Part shown: positions 52,526 through 61,161 of the stretch, piece by piece
How positions within the stretch are numbered: position 1 is the stretch's first letter
Layout of the letters: each line of letters opens with the position of its first letter
Source: Bacteroidales bacterium
GTDB lineage: Bacteria > Bacteroidota > Bacteroidia > Bacteroidales > UBA932
Length of the DNA: 64,000 nt
Direction: 5' to 3'
Assembly: GCA_012510445.1 (NCBI GenBank)
Contig: JAAZIA010000037.1
Coordinates: 1-64,000 of the forward strand
Notes under the pieces: generated by a model
The model's database searches: none
What the model was told of the DNA's origin: nothing
What the model saw: only the letters and a program-made list of their open reading frames with translations
Position numbers and translations under genes: made by a program

Positions 52526-54748
52526 CTACTTTTTTAGATAGGAGTAAGGTAGTCTTTCCCCCCGAAAAGTCCTTCCGCGGGCAGGAGAAGATCCCATAGT
52601 AAAGCTCAATATACCTCCCTGCATAAGCTCCCTATGCGTAATATACGCTTTATCATACGGTTTCCCGTTCCACATTACACTCCTTACGTACCTATTTCGT
52701 ACGCTAAGCAGGGGTGCTTCAATAACCAATTCCTTCCCGTCTTCCAAGGAAACAACCACTTTTTTAAAACTCGGTATACCCAGCACATATTGATCCGTTC
52801 CCGGACATAGGGGGTACAACCCCATAGAAGAAAAAACAAACCACGCTGCCGGCACCTCACCACCTGCAACACCTTCACCACCCACAGCATCTGCAACATC
52901 CGCAACAGGCTCTGCCATTGGACTGCCGGCTATTTGCTCTGCCCATGCACCGCCGGTCGTCGCTGTTTGGCTGCCGGCTATTTGCTCTGCCCATGTACCG
53001 CCGGTCGTCGCTGTTTGGCTGACGTCTGTTGCTGCCAGGCTGCCGACTGTTGTTATCAGACTGCCGTCTGCCTCTCTCGGTCTGCTTGCCGTTACGCAAG
53101 CGTCTGTCAGTTCTTTCAACAGTTCTTGCCCTTTCCAGGGAGAAGCCGTCCATACATACAAATACGGAAGTTCCGGAAAGCAGTCAGTTGCATCCAGCCT
53201 ACGTTCATACGCTCTGCGACCCTGCGCCCTATCCACAGCATCGGTCATATTGTGTGGTATATACAGCAATTCGTCTCTGTTGTTGAGGGAGTCTTCCGCA
53301 AAATACAAAGATAAATCACGGTTCCTGGGCTGAACCATGCCTTTTTCTGCATCCAGTAACCACTGGTAAGCCGTAACAAAAGGCCTGATCTCATTCACTG
53401 TGTTTATCTCTCCCATGCCCGAGGCCAACATGATTAAACACCAATTTACATAGGAGAACTCCCGCGTAAGAGCCACAGACCGGGAGGAGGTCTCTGCCGG
53501 AACAAAGCCAATTTTTCTGGCTTCTTGCACAAGAGAAAGGAAAGGCGTCCGTACTGTAGTAGTTATGGCCTCTGTAAGCAACGGCAACAGAGAGGACGGC
53601 AAGATATCTTTAGCCCGGGCATCTGCCAGCAACAGCACAGCCTCTTGCCTGAATGCATCTCCCGGTAGAAGATTGGGCACACTTTGCTGGTGTGCCGTAA
53701 GAGCAGAAGCCACAAAGCGGCGGCTTTGTTCAGGTTTAAGCCATATCATCAGAGGATATGCAGCAGTACTTGCCGGATACAACCCGGTGTAATGTACGTG
53801 GTACACAGCTGTATGTATATTGTTGTCGCTCCCTCTGTAGCGTTTGTCCACATCCTGCGCAATTATGGGCCACGCCATGCTACGAGCCAAAGATTGGTAA
53901 AAAAGATTTTTATGGGCTGCTGCCGGACCCGTTGCCTGACGATCTTCAATCCGTACTACTGCTAGTTCTTTTTCCCATAACTGCTCCATTTCCCAAATCA
54001 ATGTTTCAAAAGTCTTGCTCTCCTGCTCGGTTTCCAGGTTCTGCAAAGCCCCGTGAGCATCAACGGCAGAAAAAGCCGTGCGTACTTCCAATACACCGTC
54101 ATCTGCAAAAGATTGCGCTCCTTTAACCAAATCAAAAGTAAAAACCACAGAAAGCTCCCGTCCGCTCATAAAAGGATATGCCGGGCTTTCTGCACTGCCC
54201 GTAGCCTTATAGTGTTTTATCGGCCGGGAAAACCTTACAGCAAAATACGTATGCCCAAGGGTTTGGCTACCCTCTGACAAAATAGCCCCCGTAACGGTAT
54301 AGTCGTCTTCTATCCTAACATGCGACCATAAAAGGTCACCGTACCGTCCGGCCGCCCCTTCGGAAAGGTCCAGTTGAACTTCGCCTGTTCTTGCCGACTC
54401 CCCCCATTGGGAAGGAAAAGAAATCCGGTGCATGGCGCCCCGAGGCGTTGCCGCTGTCTTTGTTGCAACCGTCTTTGTTGCCGTTGTTGCCATTCCGTGC
54501 CTTCCCCCCGGATTTGGGACCAACAACAACGTACCGTATTCACAGGCAGAAAGTGCATGATAAAAACGATGTTCCAGCGCGTAATGGTGTCCCAGCGCGT
54601 TAGAATTTTTATGCTCCGTAACGTGTACGGCTCCAAACGGAACGTATATGGGATTCTCCGGAACGTACACAGGATTTTTATGCTGTGCGGTCAAAGTCGT
54701 TAGGGAAAAACAAACTACAAGGGCCAGAAAAAAGGATCTCTCGATCAT
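52526..54748 (-). CDS. GH92-like secreted protein, divergent and probably inactive
   Basis: A 740-residue protein from the ATG at 54748 (signal peptide about 1-21, LVVCFSLTTLTAQ). The C-terminal part is recognisable as GH92 (AWFVFSSMGLYPLCPGTDQY, FKKVVVSLEDGKELVIEA, VRSVMWNGKPYDKAYITH). GH92 enzymes are Ca-dependent alpha-mannosidases. Here the acidic Asn-Asp-Asp-x-Gly-Gln-Met-Ser stretch expected before AWFVFS is replaced by repeats and Gly/Ala/Val-rich sequence, and the barrel core lacks the usual Trp-Asp motif. Loss of catalysis is inferred. It is 29 bases downstream of DUF362. Confidence 0.7.
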   Translation of the reverse strand: MIERSFFLALVVCFSLTTLTAQHKNPVYVPENPIYVPFGAVHVTEHKNSNALGHHYALEHRFYHALSACEYGTLLLVPNPGGRHGMATTATKTVATKTAATPRGAMHRISFPSQWGESARTGEVQLDLSEGAAGRYGDLLWSHVRIEDDYTVTGAILSEGSQTLGHTYFAVRFSRPIKHYKATGSAESPAYPFMSGRELSVVFTFDLVKGAQSFADDGVLEVRTAFSAVDAHGALQNLETEQESKTFETLIWEMEQLWEKELAVVRIEDRQATGPAAAHKNLFYQSLARSMAWPIIAQDVDKRYRGSDNNIHTAVYHVHYTGLYPASTAAYPLMIWLKPEQSRRFVASALTAHQQSVPNLLPGDAFRQEAVLLLADARAKDILPSSLLPLLTEAITTTVRTPFLSLVQEARKIGFVPAETSSRSVALTREFSYVNWCLIMLASGMGEINTVNEIRPFVTAYQWLLDAEKGMVQPRNRDLSLYFAEDSLNNRDELLYIPHNMTDAVDRAQGRRAYERRLDATDCFPELPYLYVWTASPWKGQELLKELTDACVTASRPREADGSLITTVGSLAATDVSQTATTGGTWAEQIAGSQTATTGGAWAEQIAGSPMAEPVADVADAVGGEGVAGGEVPAAWFVFSSMGLYPLCPGTDQYVLGIPSFKKVVVSLEDGKELVIEAPLLSVRNRYVRSVMWNGKPYDKAYITHRELMQGGILSFTMGSSPARGRTFRGERLPYSYLKK
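52923..53018. repeat. 48-bp tandem repeat (x2) inside the GH92-like gene
   Basis: Two 48-bp units (52923-52970 and 52971-53018) with one mismatch encode two copies of a 16-residue unit (SQTATTGGTWAEQIAG and its Ala variant). The length keeps the frame, so copy number can change without breaking the gene. Confidence 0.9.
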
Positions 54749-54777
54749 GTGTCGGCTGCTGGTCAAACTTCGGCTGG

Positions 54778-55893
54778 TCATACTTCGGTTAATGTATAGA
54801 TGCGGGAGCCTATTTTCATTTTCTCCGCATGGGCCAGGCCAAATTCCCCATCGGTATGCGGATGAACACAAGTAAATTTATCTTTTCCTTCCAGCGATTT
54901 TTCCCCGCGCGGATCTGCCATGCTTCCGGGGACGGCAGGAGCACTCCGCACCATATCAAAGCATGCCTGGTCCAGCGCCAGCGGATCAAAAGAAGCCAGT
55001 ATACCTACATCGGGTATAATAGGTATATCGTTCGTACCCCAGCAATCGCAATGCGGAGACACATCCATAATAAAAGCTACATGAAAATGCGGTTTGTCTT
55101 TCAAAACAGCGAGTGCGTATTCTGCAATTTTTGCAGTCAGGCCCTGCGTTGTGGAATACGTACCGGGACGAGCCGCATCGTACTGGCATACAGCAACGCA
55201 TTGACCGCACCCCACACAAATTTCGTAATCAATCACAGCTTTCTTTTCTGCGTCCAGGGTAACGGCTTTGTGGCGGCAATGGCTCACACATACGCGGCAT
55301 CCAATGCAGTTGGAACGTTCAATAATAGGCTGTGAATCTGAATGCAAGTGCAACTTACCCCCCACGCTGGCGCATCCCATGCCAATGTTTTTCAAGGCCC
55401 CTCCAAAGCCGGCCTGCTCATGGCCTTTGAAATGCGTCATACTTACCAATACATCGGCACTGGCAATGCCCGAGGCAATCCGTGCCTCTTTGCAATACTC
55501 CCCTTCCGGCAGAGGAATGACCTCTTCGTCCGTGCCTTTCAATCCATCACCGATGATAACCGGAGCACCCGGAACGCTAATGGGATTGTACCCGTTAAGA
55601 AATGCTGTGCGCAAATGGTCCACCGCATTGGAACGCGACCCGCTGTACAACGTGTTGGTATCTGTTAAAAAAGGCCGAGACCCCAGCTGTTTGAGCACCT
55701 CTGCCATGCGGGCAGCATAGTTGTGGCGCAGGAAAGCCATGTTGCCCATTTCTCCAAAATGGATTTTAATTGCCGTGAACTTATCTCGGCAAGGCAATTT
55801 TTCTATCCCGGCTGCTTTCACCAGCAACTCCATTTTGTCTGGCAGGCTCCTTCCCGGACGCGACCGCAAGTTGGTAAAAAAAACTTCACTCAT
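54778..55893 (-). CDS. DUF362 protein with two 4Fe-4S clusters
   Basis: A 371-residue protein. The DUF362 domain (about 40-180) has AIKIHFGEMGN, FLTDTNTLYSGSR and THFKGHEQAGFGGALKN. Two ferredoxin motifs CIGCRVCVSHC and CVGCGQCVAVC lie near 195-240. The C-terminal DUF362 part carries VSPHCDCWG and VGILASFDPLALDQA. The function is unknown, probably a redox or metal-linked cytoplasmic role. It is the first gene of a run that continues into the GH92-like gene. Confidence 0.85.
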   Translation of the reverse strand: MSEVFFTNLRSRPGRSLPDKMELLVKAAGIEKLPCRDKFTAIKIHFGEMGNMAFLRHNYAARMAEVLKQLGSRPFLTDTNTLYSGSRSNAVDHLRTAFLNGYNPISVPGAPVIIGDGLKGTDEEVIPLPEGEYCKEARIASGIASADVLVSMTHFKGHEQAGFGGALKNIGMGCASVGGKLHLHSDSQPIIERSNCIGCRVCVSHCRHKAVTLDAEKKAVIDYEICVGCGQCVAVCQYDAARPGTYSTTQGLTAKIAEYALAVLKDKPHFHVAFIMDVSPHCDCWGTNDIPIIPDVGILASFDPLALDQACFDMVRSAPAVPGSMADPRGEKSLEGKDKFTCVHPHTDGEFGLAHAEKMKIGSRIYTLTEV

Positions 55894-55933
55894 AGCTTAC
55901 ATTTTACAGCGGCTAAGTTAAGAAGTTTTTACG

Positions 55934-55941
55934 TATCTTTC
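55934..55941 (+). promoter_or_regulatory. -7-like box of the DUF2007 gene
   Basis: TATCTTTC, one mismatch from TAnnTTTG, 24 bases before the ATG at 55966. Confidence 0.4.
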
Positions 55942-55965
55942 GGGTGAAAACCAATCCTTGCTCAT

Positions 55966-56172
55966 ATGAAAACAGTAGCCGAATGCCATACTCTTTTTCA
56001 GGCCAACATCATAAAAGGAAATTTGGAAAACGAAGGATTCCATCCCGTCGTTTTTGACAACAGCATGAACTCCATCCTACCCTTCCAAACCACACAAGGA
56101 AAAAAATACATCTCTGTCCGAGTTCCCGATCAAGAATACACCGCAGCCAAAGAATTTCTGGAAAGCATTTGA
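55966..56172 (+). CDS. DUF2007 putative signal-transducing protein
   Basis: A 68-residue protein: FQANIIKGNLENEGFHPVVF followed by ISVRVPDQEYTAAKEFLES matches the DUF2007 fold, related to PII-like ferredoxin-fold proteins. These small proteins are common in Bacteroidota, with unknown function. It is monocistronic. Confidence 0.8.
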   Translation: MKTVAECHTLFQANIIKGNLENEGFHPVVFDNSMNSILPFQTTQGKKYISVRVPDQEYTAAKEFLESI

Positions 56173-56230
56173 GTGCGTTGTGCTCGAGGTTCTGGTGCCA
56201 GCTCCCTTTTGCAGTGCCAATGCATGCATT

Positions 56231-56385
56231 TTGGCGCATTTTTGGTATTTTAGATTCAATCTAGTGCGCCAAGTTTTTTCGCCATTGCAATATTTGCCTC
56301 TTAATCTGACAGTTGCGATTTCCTCAGAAAGTGTTGGCGCGCTAGATTGAATCTAACGCGCCATTGCACTTGAGTGCGACGCACT
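56231..56385. repeat. Nested inverted-repeat module between convergent genes
   Basis: The outer arms of 23 bp at 56250-56272 and 56334-56356 are reverse complements with one mismatch. Each arm contains TAGATT-x-AATCTA, itself a palindrome. The right arm extends to a 29-bp near-perfect palindrome (56335-56363, arms TGGCGCG/CGCGCCA). TTGGCGCA at 56231-56238 pairs with TGCGCCAA at 56265-56272. AGTGCG-A-CGCACT follows at 56373-56385, before AATTTTT. It may act as a bidirectional terminator or be a small non-autonomous repeat. No ORF or target-site duplication is evident. Confidence 0.75.
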
Positions 56386-56405
56386 AATTTTTCCGGGCCG
56401 CAGCA

Positions 56406-57377
56406 TCAGCGGCCGGAACAAGCGGCTGCCTCGGCTTTTTCCACCAGTTCCAGCACGTCCAGGCTTCTTTGGTGTGTATTGACTGCCGATTCTCCGGCGC
56501 CCGATTCAATGACGTCAAGGAATTCTTTAAGTTCGTAATATAGATTGTCCTCCAGGGTGGGCACCGAAAGGTCCGTCACAGATCCATCCCGGAGTTCCAG
56601 TACCGGACGCTCCATATTGGAAAGTTGCTGAATTACAATGCGTCCTTCTTCCCCCTGAATCTCGGAAGGCAGGCACGAGTCGGAAATCTTGGAGAACATA
56701 ACCACCGCCTCCATCCCGGGATAGGTCATCAGCACCGAGCCTTGCCCGTCAACCCCGGTGGACAGAAGGGTTCCGCTGGCATACAACTGTTGCGGCATAC
56801 CAAAAAGGTGTACCAGCGGTGCCAGACCGTACACGCCCAAATCGCGCAATGCCCCGTTCCCCATGCCGGCACGGAAGGCGTTTTCAATAATTCCGTTTCT
56901 AAAGCGGTCATACCGAGACGAATACTGGCAAAACTGAGCAAAATACCTTCGAATGGTTCCCAAGCGCGGGAGTGCTTCCCGTACGCGTGCAAAATTGGGC
57001 AACAGCGTAGTTTTCATAGCTTCCATCAGAACCATCCCGTGTTTTTGTGCCGCACAGACCATGGCTTGTCCTTCTTTGAGTGAAGGAGCCAGCGGCTTTT
57101 CGCATAACACATGCTTTCCGTGTTCCATCATAAGGATGGCCTGCGGAGCATGAAAACAATTAGGCGAGGCAATATAAATGGCATCTATTTGTGGATCGGC
57201 AGCCAGTGCCTGAAGGGAGGTATATGTCTTTGTTATACCGTACTTGGCGGCAAACAAGTCTGCCCTTTCCTGCGTACGTGAATACACAGCCTGTAATGCA
57301 AAACGTGGATCGTGCGCCGCTCCTCTAAGGAAGGCATCTACAATCACATTAGAACCAATAGTGGCAAAGCGGATCAT
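56406..57377 (-). CDS. Gfo/Idh/MocA-family oxidoreductase
   Basis: A 323-residue NAD(P)-dependent oxidoreductase. Rossmann start FATIGSNVIVDAFLRGA, then IYIASPNCFHAPQAILMMEH and the conserved HVLCEKPLAPS. The C-terminal half has DLGVYGLAPLVHLFG, with the family Asp/His layout. It probably oxidises a sugar or polyol derivative; the substrate is unknown. It begins 13 bases after the tRNA-Val gene on the same strand and may share its transcript. Confidence 0.88.
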   Translation of the reverse strand: MIRFATIGSNVIVDAFLRGAAHDPRFALQAVYSRTQERADLFAAKYGITKTYTSLQALAADPQIDAIYIASPNCFHAPQAILMMEHGKHVLCEKPLAPSLKEGQAMVCAAQKHGMVLMEAMKTTLLPNFARVREALPRLGTIRRYFAQFCQYSSRYDRFRNGIIENAFRAGMGNGALRDLGVYGLAPLVHLFGMPQQLYASGTLLSTGVDGQGSVLMTYPGMEAVVMFSKISDSCLPSEIQGEEGRIVIQQLSNMERPVLELRDGSVTDLSVPTLEDNLYYELKEFLDVIESGAGESAVNTHQRSLDVLELVEKAEAAACSGR

Positions 57378-57390
57378 AGATAAGAATTGG

Positions 57391-57465
57391 TGAGTTGTAC
57401 TGGATTCGAACCAGTGACCCCTACCCTGTCAAGGTAGTGCTCTGAACCAGCTGAGCTAACAACTC
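57391..57465 (-). tRNA. tRNA-Val (anticodon GAC)
   Basis: On the minus strand the acceptor GAGTTGT pairs with ACAACTC, with A as discriminator. The D-arm is GCTC-AGCTGGTTCA-GAGC. The anticodon stem CTACC/GGTAG encloses loop TTGACAG (anticodon GAC, codon GUC), and the T-loop is TTCGAAT. CCA is not encoded. A weak TAATTTTA box lies at 57490-57483. Confidence 0.93.
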
Positions 57466-57508
57466 ATTACGTCAATGGGCGGTAAAATTACAAAAAAGAA
57501 CCCATTAT

Positions 57509-58984
57509 TCAATACTCCCGTACGGTCACATGCTCCCTTTCCTTGCGGCGGGCCTTGCGTTCCAGTTCCCTCAGCTTTAATTTTACCGGAGCCGTAACCA
57601 ATTCCGGACAATTAAACGAACGGGTAAGGGTACCGTAAAAACGTATTGGGTCCTTCTGTGGCAAAAGAAAAGGTTTTCCCACTTTCCCCTCTTCATCCAT
57701 ATATCCTATGTACGGCAGTACCAGCAATCCATCGCGGCGGCGGCTGGAAAAAACAACCCATCGGGAGTTGCTGCTCCATACAGGGTAACTCTCTGTATCA
57801 GGACTGTTCCAGGGTTCCACCAGATGCCACGTACCTTCTTTCAAGTCCAACAGAGCCAGTTCCGAGGCACGGTGGTTAATAGGGAACGTTCCGTAGTCCA
57901 GCAAGGTAAAGAGAAGGAACCTTCCGTCCGGGGACGGAGCAGGCTGGGAAATGCTTTTCCCCAAAGAAACAGCATCAATGACCGTATGGATTTCTTTGCC
58001 TGTTTCTCCCGTCTGCGGATCAAAATCCACCCTGCACAAGTTGTACCTCAAGTCTTTGTACTCAACCGGCAAGTCCTTTTCCTCTGCCAGGCAAAAATAC
58101 AGGGAGCGACCATCGGCCGAAAATTTGGGGAAGGTTTCAAAACCGTTGGTAGTCAAGTGATCTCCCACCAGAATACAATTATCTTGCGTATCGTAAATAA
58201 CAATGTCAGAGACCAGGTCATATACCTCTACCCGGTCTTTTTCCGTTACATGAAACGATTGAAACGTCTTGTTGAGCGAATACGCAATAAACCGCCCTTC
58301 CGGATGCCAGGCCGGATAGGAAAAAGCCGAGGCGGTAGCTTCTGTCCGGCTGTCTAGGTAGTGGAACTCCCTTCCTTTTTGCAGTACGGTACCTCCTGCC
58401 TCGCCTCGGACATGCAAACTCATGTACTCCGGATCTTTGTCTTTGAAAGAGTGGCAGTTCACGCAAGTTTGCGGAAGGAGCGTATTTTCATAAATAGCTT
58501 TGGTGCGGAACGAGGACAGCTCCCGTTGGTAAATGCCAATCTTGCTGTACACTTCATAGCCGGGGGCAATATGACGGTACACCAGCGCGTGGTCAATGGG
58601 ATGGGGGTTCACATAGATTGAAAAAGGTTCAAAACCGTACCAAGTACCGTTGTGGCGGGCTTTGACCGTAACCACCAAGCTGTCTCCTGCGTTTTTTTCC
58701 AACATACGTGCCCAGCGACGGCCGGGGAAACGCAAAGTGCGTCTTCCACGTACGTTCAAAACGGTTCCATCCTGCCCTTCTATCCTTGCTTCCAGGTTTT
58801 TATACTCACTCCCTTCCATGGTGAAATGCAACGGAGCTATGTTAACCGGAACCGTCACTCCTTTGTAATCGGGGAAAATTTCCGGTTGCCTTTCTGACTG
58901 TACCACATGGATTTGCGGTCTGCTACAGGAAATAAACAGCAACAAAATACCAATCGCCAAATTATATCTTAGTGAAGAATACAT
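57509..58984 (-). CDS. TolB/WD40-like propeller lipoprotein with haem-binding CxxCH motif
   Basis: A 491-residue protein from the ATG at 58984 (an ATG at 59005 would add seven residues). Lipobox FISC, Cys20. A beta-sandwich-like N-terminal part is followed by CVNCH (174-178), a c-type haem attachment motif. TolB/WD40-like blades follow (YPAWHPEGRFIAYSLNKTFQ, FPKFSADGRSLYFCLAEE, QPAPSPDGRFLLFTLLDYG, YPVWSSNSRWVVFSSRR). One haem and a surface or periplasmic location are predicted. It overlaps the DUF6057 gene by 23 bases; the pairing suggests a joint function, which is unknown. Confidence 0.82.
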   Translation of the reverse strand: MYSSLRYNLAIGILLLFISCSRPQIHVVQSERQPEIFPDYKGVTVPVNIAPLHFTMEGSEYKNLEARIEGQDGTVLNVRGRRTLRFPGRRWARMLEKNAGDSLVVTVKARHNGTWYGFEPFSIYVNPHPIDHALVYRHIAPGYEVYSKIGIYQRELSSFRTKAIYENTLLPQTCVNCHSFKDKDPEYMSLHVRGEAGGTVLQKGREFHYLDSRTEATASAFSYPAWHPEGRFIAYSLNKTFQSFHVTEKDRVEVYDLVSDIVIYDTQDNCILVGDHLTTNGFETFPKFSADGRSLYFCLAEEKDLPVEYKDLRYNLCRVDFDPQTGETGKEIHTVIDAVSLGKSISQPAPSPDGRFLLFTLLDYGTFPINHRASELALLDLKEGTWHLVEPWNSPDTESYPVWSSNSRWVVFSSRRRDGLLVLPYIGYMDEEGKVGKPFLLPQKDPIRFYGTLTRSFNCPELVTAPVKLKLRELERKARRKEREHVTVREY

Positions 58985-60800
58985 AATACCAATAGGTGTT
59001 TCCAAAGTCTTTTTTCAACTCTCTTTCCGGTCGACCTCCTGCAAACCGGCTGTACATGGCCGTAAATTGATCCAGCCTCTGCAATACGTCTTCAGAAATT
59101 TCCCAGGGGATACCCTCGGGACCGGGATGATCCTGCACCCAGTACAATACAAGGGCTTCCTGGTAGGGCACGGGCAAAGGTTTGTGATTTCCCACGGGAT
59201 ATTCCAGAGATACGTAACGGGCAAAACTTCTCAAATCTTTGGCCAGCAACGTGTAGGCCAGCATATAATCATAGGCCATGCGGTTATCGTTGTTTTGGTC
59301 GTACAAGATATGAAGCATGGCATTCAATCCTTCCGGGCTAAATAACATTTCTTCCTTATAACGCAGGCCTCGTATCCTGCCCCACTCAGGGTGTTCTTCA
59401 ACACGCCTTTCATCTTCAATGATTTGCATAGCCTCCTGTGCCCACTTTCGGTAAAAGAGGGTTTTAGAAAGCTGTTCCAAATAACTGCCGGCTACCCGGT
59501 AATGGCCGTTAATGATGTTTGTGCGGGCAAGTTGCCGGTAAGCCCGGGCACTCTTTTGAAAATCGGGGATAGCCTCCATGGCATCAAAAGCATTCCGTTG
59601 CGCAGAATTGACCATGCCCAGATGGAGGTACACGTGGGACATGATCAAAGGAGTAAAGAAATCCCGGCGAAAAGTCAGCAACAGCCCTTCGGTTCCTTCT
59701 TGTGAGTAATGGAACAGTTCCGTTGGCAAACGACCGGTCTTCCACAAAGCCAGGTTCACCGCAACCCTTTCCAAGGAAGAGCCCGGGGACTCTTTTTGCG
59801 CCAGCTGCAACACCTCCTCCCATCGCTCCTCATACACCAGCGTATCGTATGCAAAAAGCAACTCTTTGTCCTTGTCGGCAACGTGATACAGACCCGCTGC
59901 AGTGGCTGTGGCAACCAGCACCCACAGCACCGGAGAAATAACCCGATGGATACGAGCCGAGGCTTGAGCGGGAATCAACCGGCACACCAAGGGAACGGCA
60001 GCTGCCAAAACCCAGGCCAGGTACTGAACGGGGTATGAAAAGTAGTAGTATCTATAGAAGTGGATCCCTCCCAACAGTTTGGCGTAGGGATACTGCCAAA
60101 AAATTCTGGCGGCCATCGGATACAGGAAAACAAGCGCTACTGCCGGAAGCACCCGAACAGCGTATACCATCCAACAGCGGGTATCTATGTTTCGACCTGT
60201 ATTCCCTAAACGGAACACTTCCAAGTACAGGAAGCAGGATGTAAAAACAACCACCACCCCACCCGCCAAAAAAAACAATACCAGTTGCAGGATGTAAAAT
60301 AGGGCAATCCGTGATTTTCCGTTGCCGGCGCGTTGGTACAAATATATTGCCCCCAGTGCCAGTAACAGGGCTACCACAGCGGAAAGCATGTAATTTTCAT
60401 GGCACAAAAGCAGCCAAACAAAAGCAGAAGGCAAGTAAGTTAGCGGATACCAGAGAGGGTTGCCGGATGCATTGGCGGACTTCCTATCGGGTGCATTAGC
60501 GAATTCCCTGCCAGGTGCACCACTTTGCGCCCTGTATGCGATTGCGGCTACCAGCCGTTGCATAAGTACCAGCAACAAGGCTAAAATGAGGGCTCCGGCC
60601 CATGGGTATCGAAAAAATTGGACGAAAAATCCGCTCAGGTAAAAGGAAAAACCTTCCGGATGTAGAGCCGAGTCCACAAAATAGTCCATCCCAAACCTGA
60701 AAAACTGGAACTGTTCGTGAAACCGCAAATGGTACGGAAGCACTAACCAGAAAAAAAGAAAAACACCCAGCCCAAAAATCAGTGAATAGACTTTTCGCAT
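58962..60800 (-). CDS. DUF6057-family polytopic membrane protein
   Basis: A 612-residue protein. About ten membrane helices in residues 1-330 (FGLGVFLFFWLVLPYHLRF, ALILALLLVLMQRLVAAI) are followed by a soluble helical half with TPR-like character (SAQRNAFDAMEAIPDFQKS, LARTNIINGHYRVAGSYLEQ). DUF6057 proteins are restricted to Bacteroidota and have no known function. It is translationally coupled to the haem-motif lipoprotein downstream and lies 26 bases after a 68-residue membrane protein. Confidence 0.8.
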   Translation of the reverse strand: MRKVYSLIFGLGVFLFFWLVLPYHLRFHEQFQFFRFGMDYFVDSALHPEGFSFYLSGFFVQFFRYPWAGALILALLLVLMQRLVAAIAYRAQSGAPGREFANAPDRKSANASGNPLWYPLTYLPSAFVWLLLCHENYMLSAVVALLLALGAIYLYQRAGNGKSRIALFYILQLVLFFLAGGVVVVFTSCFLYLEVFRLGNTGRNIDTRCWMVYAVRVLPAVALVFLYPMAARIFWQYPYAKLLGGIHFYRYYYFSYPVQYLAWVLAAAVPLVCRLIPAQASARIHRVISPVLWVLVATATAAGLYHVADKDKELLFAYDTLVYEERWEEVLQLAQKESPGSSLERVAVNLALWKTGRLPTELFHYSQEGTEGLLLTFRRDFFTPLIMSHVYLHLGMVNSAQRNAFDAMEAIPDFQKSARAYRQLARTNIINGHYRVAGSYLEQLSKTLFYRKWAQEAMQIIEDERRVEEHPEWGRIRGLRYKEEMLFSPEGLNAMLHILYDQNNDNRMAYDYMLAYTLLAKDLRSFARYVSLEYPVGNHKPLPVPYQEALVLYWVQDHPGPEGIPWEISEDVLQRLDQFTAMYSRFAGGRPERELKKDFGNTYWYYVFFTKI

Positions 60801-60826
60801 AAGACAAAGTTAAGAAAAATGCCCGG

Positions 60827-61033
60827 CTATGAATCTTTGCTCTGAGGGCTTTTATTTATTTTCTTACTCAATAACAACACACAAAAATAGATGACTATGT
60901 AAGCCAGGTAGTAAATGATAATCTCTCTTGTGTTTTGTACAAAGAAATTTGTTTTGGTAACCAAAGATGTCAACAATAACGCTGCAAATAATGTGAGTGT
61001 AGCAATTACCAATTTCTTAAGTATCTCTTTCAT
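60827..61033 (-). CDS. Small two-helix membrane protein, unknown function
   Basis: A 68-residue protein with two predicted membrane helices (about 8-27 and 37-56) and a charged tail (KKINKSPQSKDS). It is not recognised as a known family. A perfect -7 box ends five bases before its ATG. Probably co-transcribed with the DUF6057 gene. Confidence 0.6.
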   Translation of the reverse strand: MKEILKKLVIATLTLFAALLLTSLVTKTNFFVQNTREIIIYYLAYIVIYFCVLLLSKKINKSPQSKDS

Positions 61034-61038
61034 ATATA

Positions 61039-61046
61039 CAAAGGTA
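61039..61046 (-). promoter_or_regulatory. -7 box for the small membrane protein operon
   Basis: TACCTTTG on the minus strand, perfect TAnnTTTG, five bases before the ATG at 61033; it predicts an mRNA with almost no leader. The -33 box is unclear. Confidence 0.5.
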
Positions 61047-61095
61047 GTACAAAATTATATCCTAACGTGAATCTCGTGTTTTTTTGAGATTAATC

Positions 61096-61111
61096 GTATC
61101 TTTACAGATAC
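61096..61111 (+). promoter_or_regulatory. Palindrome over the predicted hsdM -7 box
   Basis: GTATCT-TTAC-AGATAC is a perfect 6-bp-arm inverted repeat that contains TATCTTTA (61097-61104), a near-consensus -7 box, 57 bases before the hsdM ATG. It could be an operator for a repressor of the restriction-modification genes. No -33 box was recognised. Confidence 0.4.
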
Positions 61112-61161
61112 CTGCTTCAGAAACAATTACAATCAAATTAACAAATAAGCTTTTAAATAAC

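Noticed and set aside
52875-54703. Several frames opposite and alongside the GH92-like gene
   Set aside because: They arise from G+C-rich repeats, have low-complexity translations and lack starts or boxes of the local type.
56231-56385. Integron attC site or MITE
   Set aside because: No integrase, no typical attC core ends and no target-site duplication could be recognised; recorded only as an inverted-repeat module.
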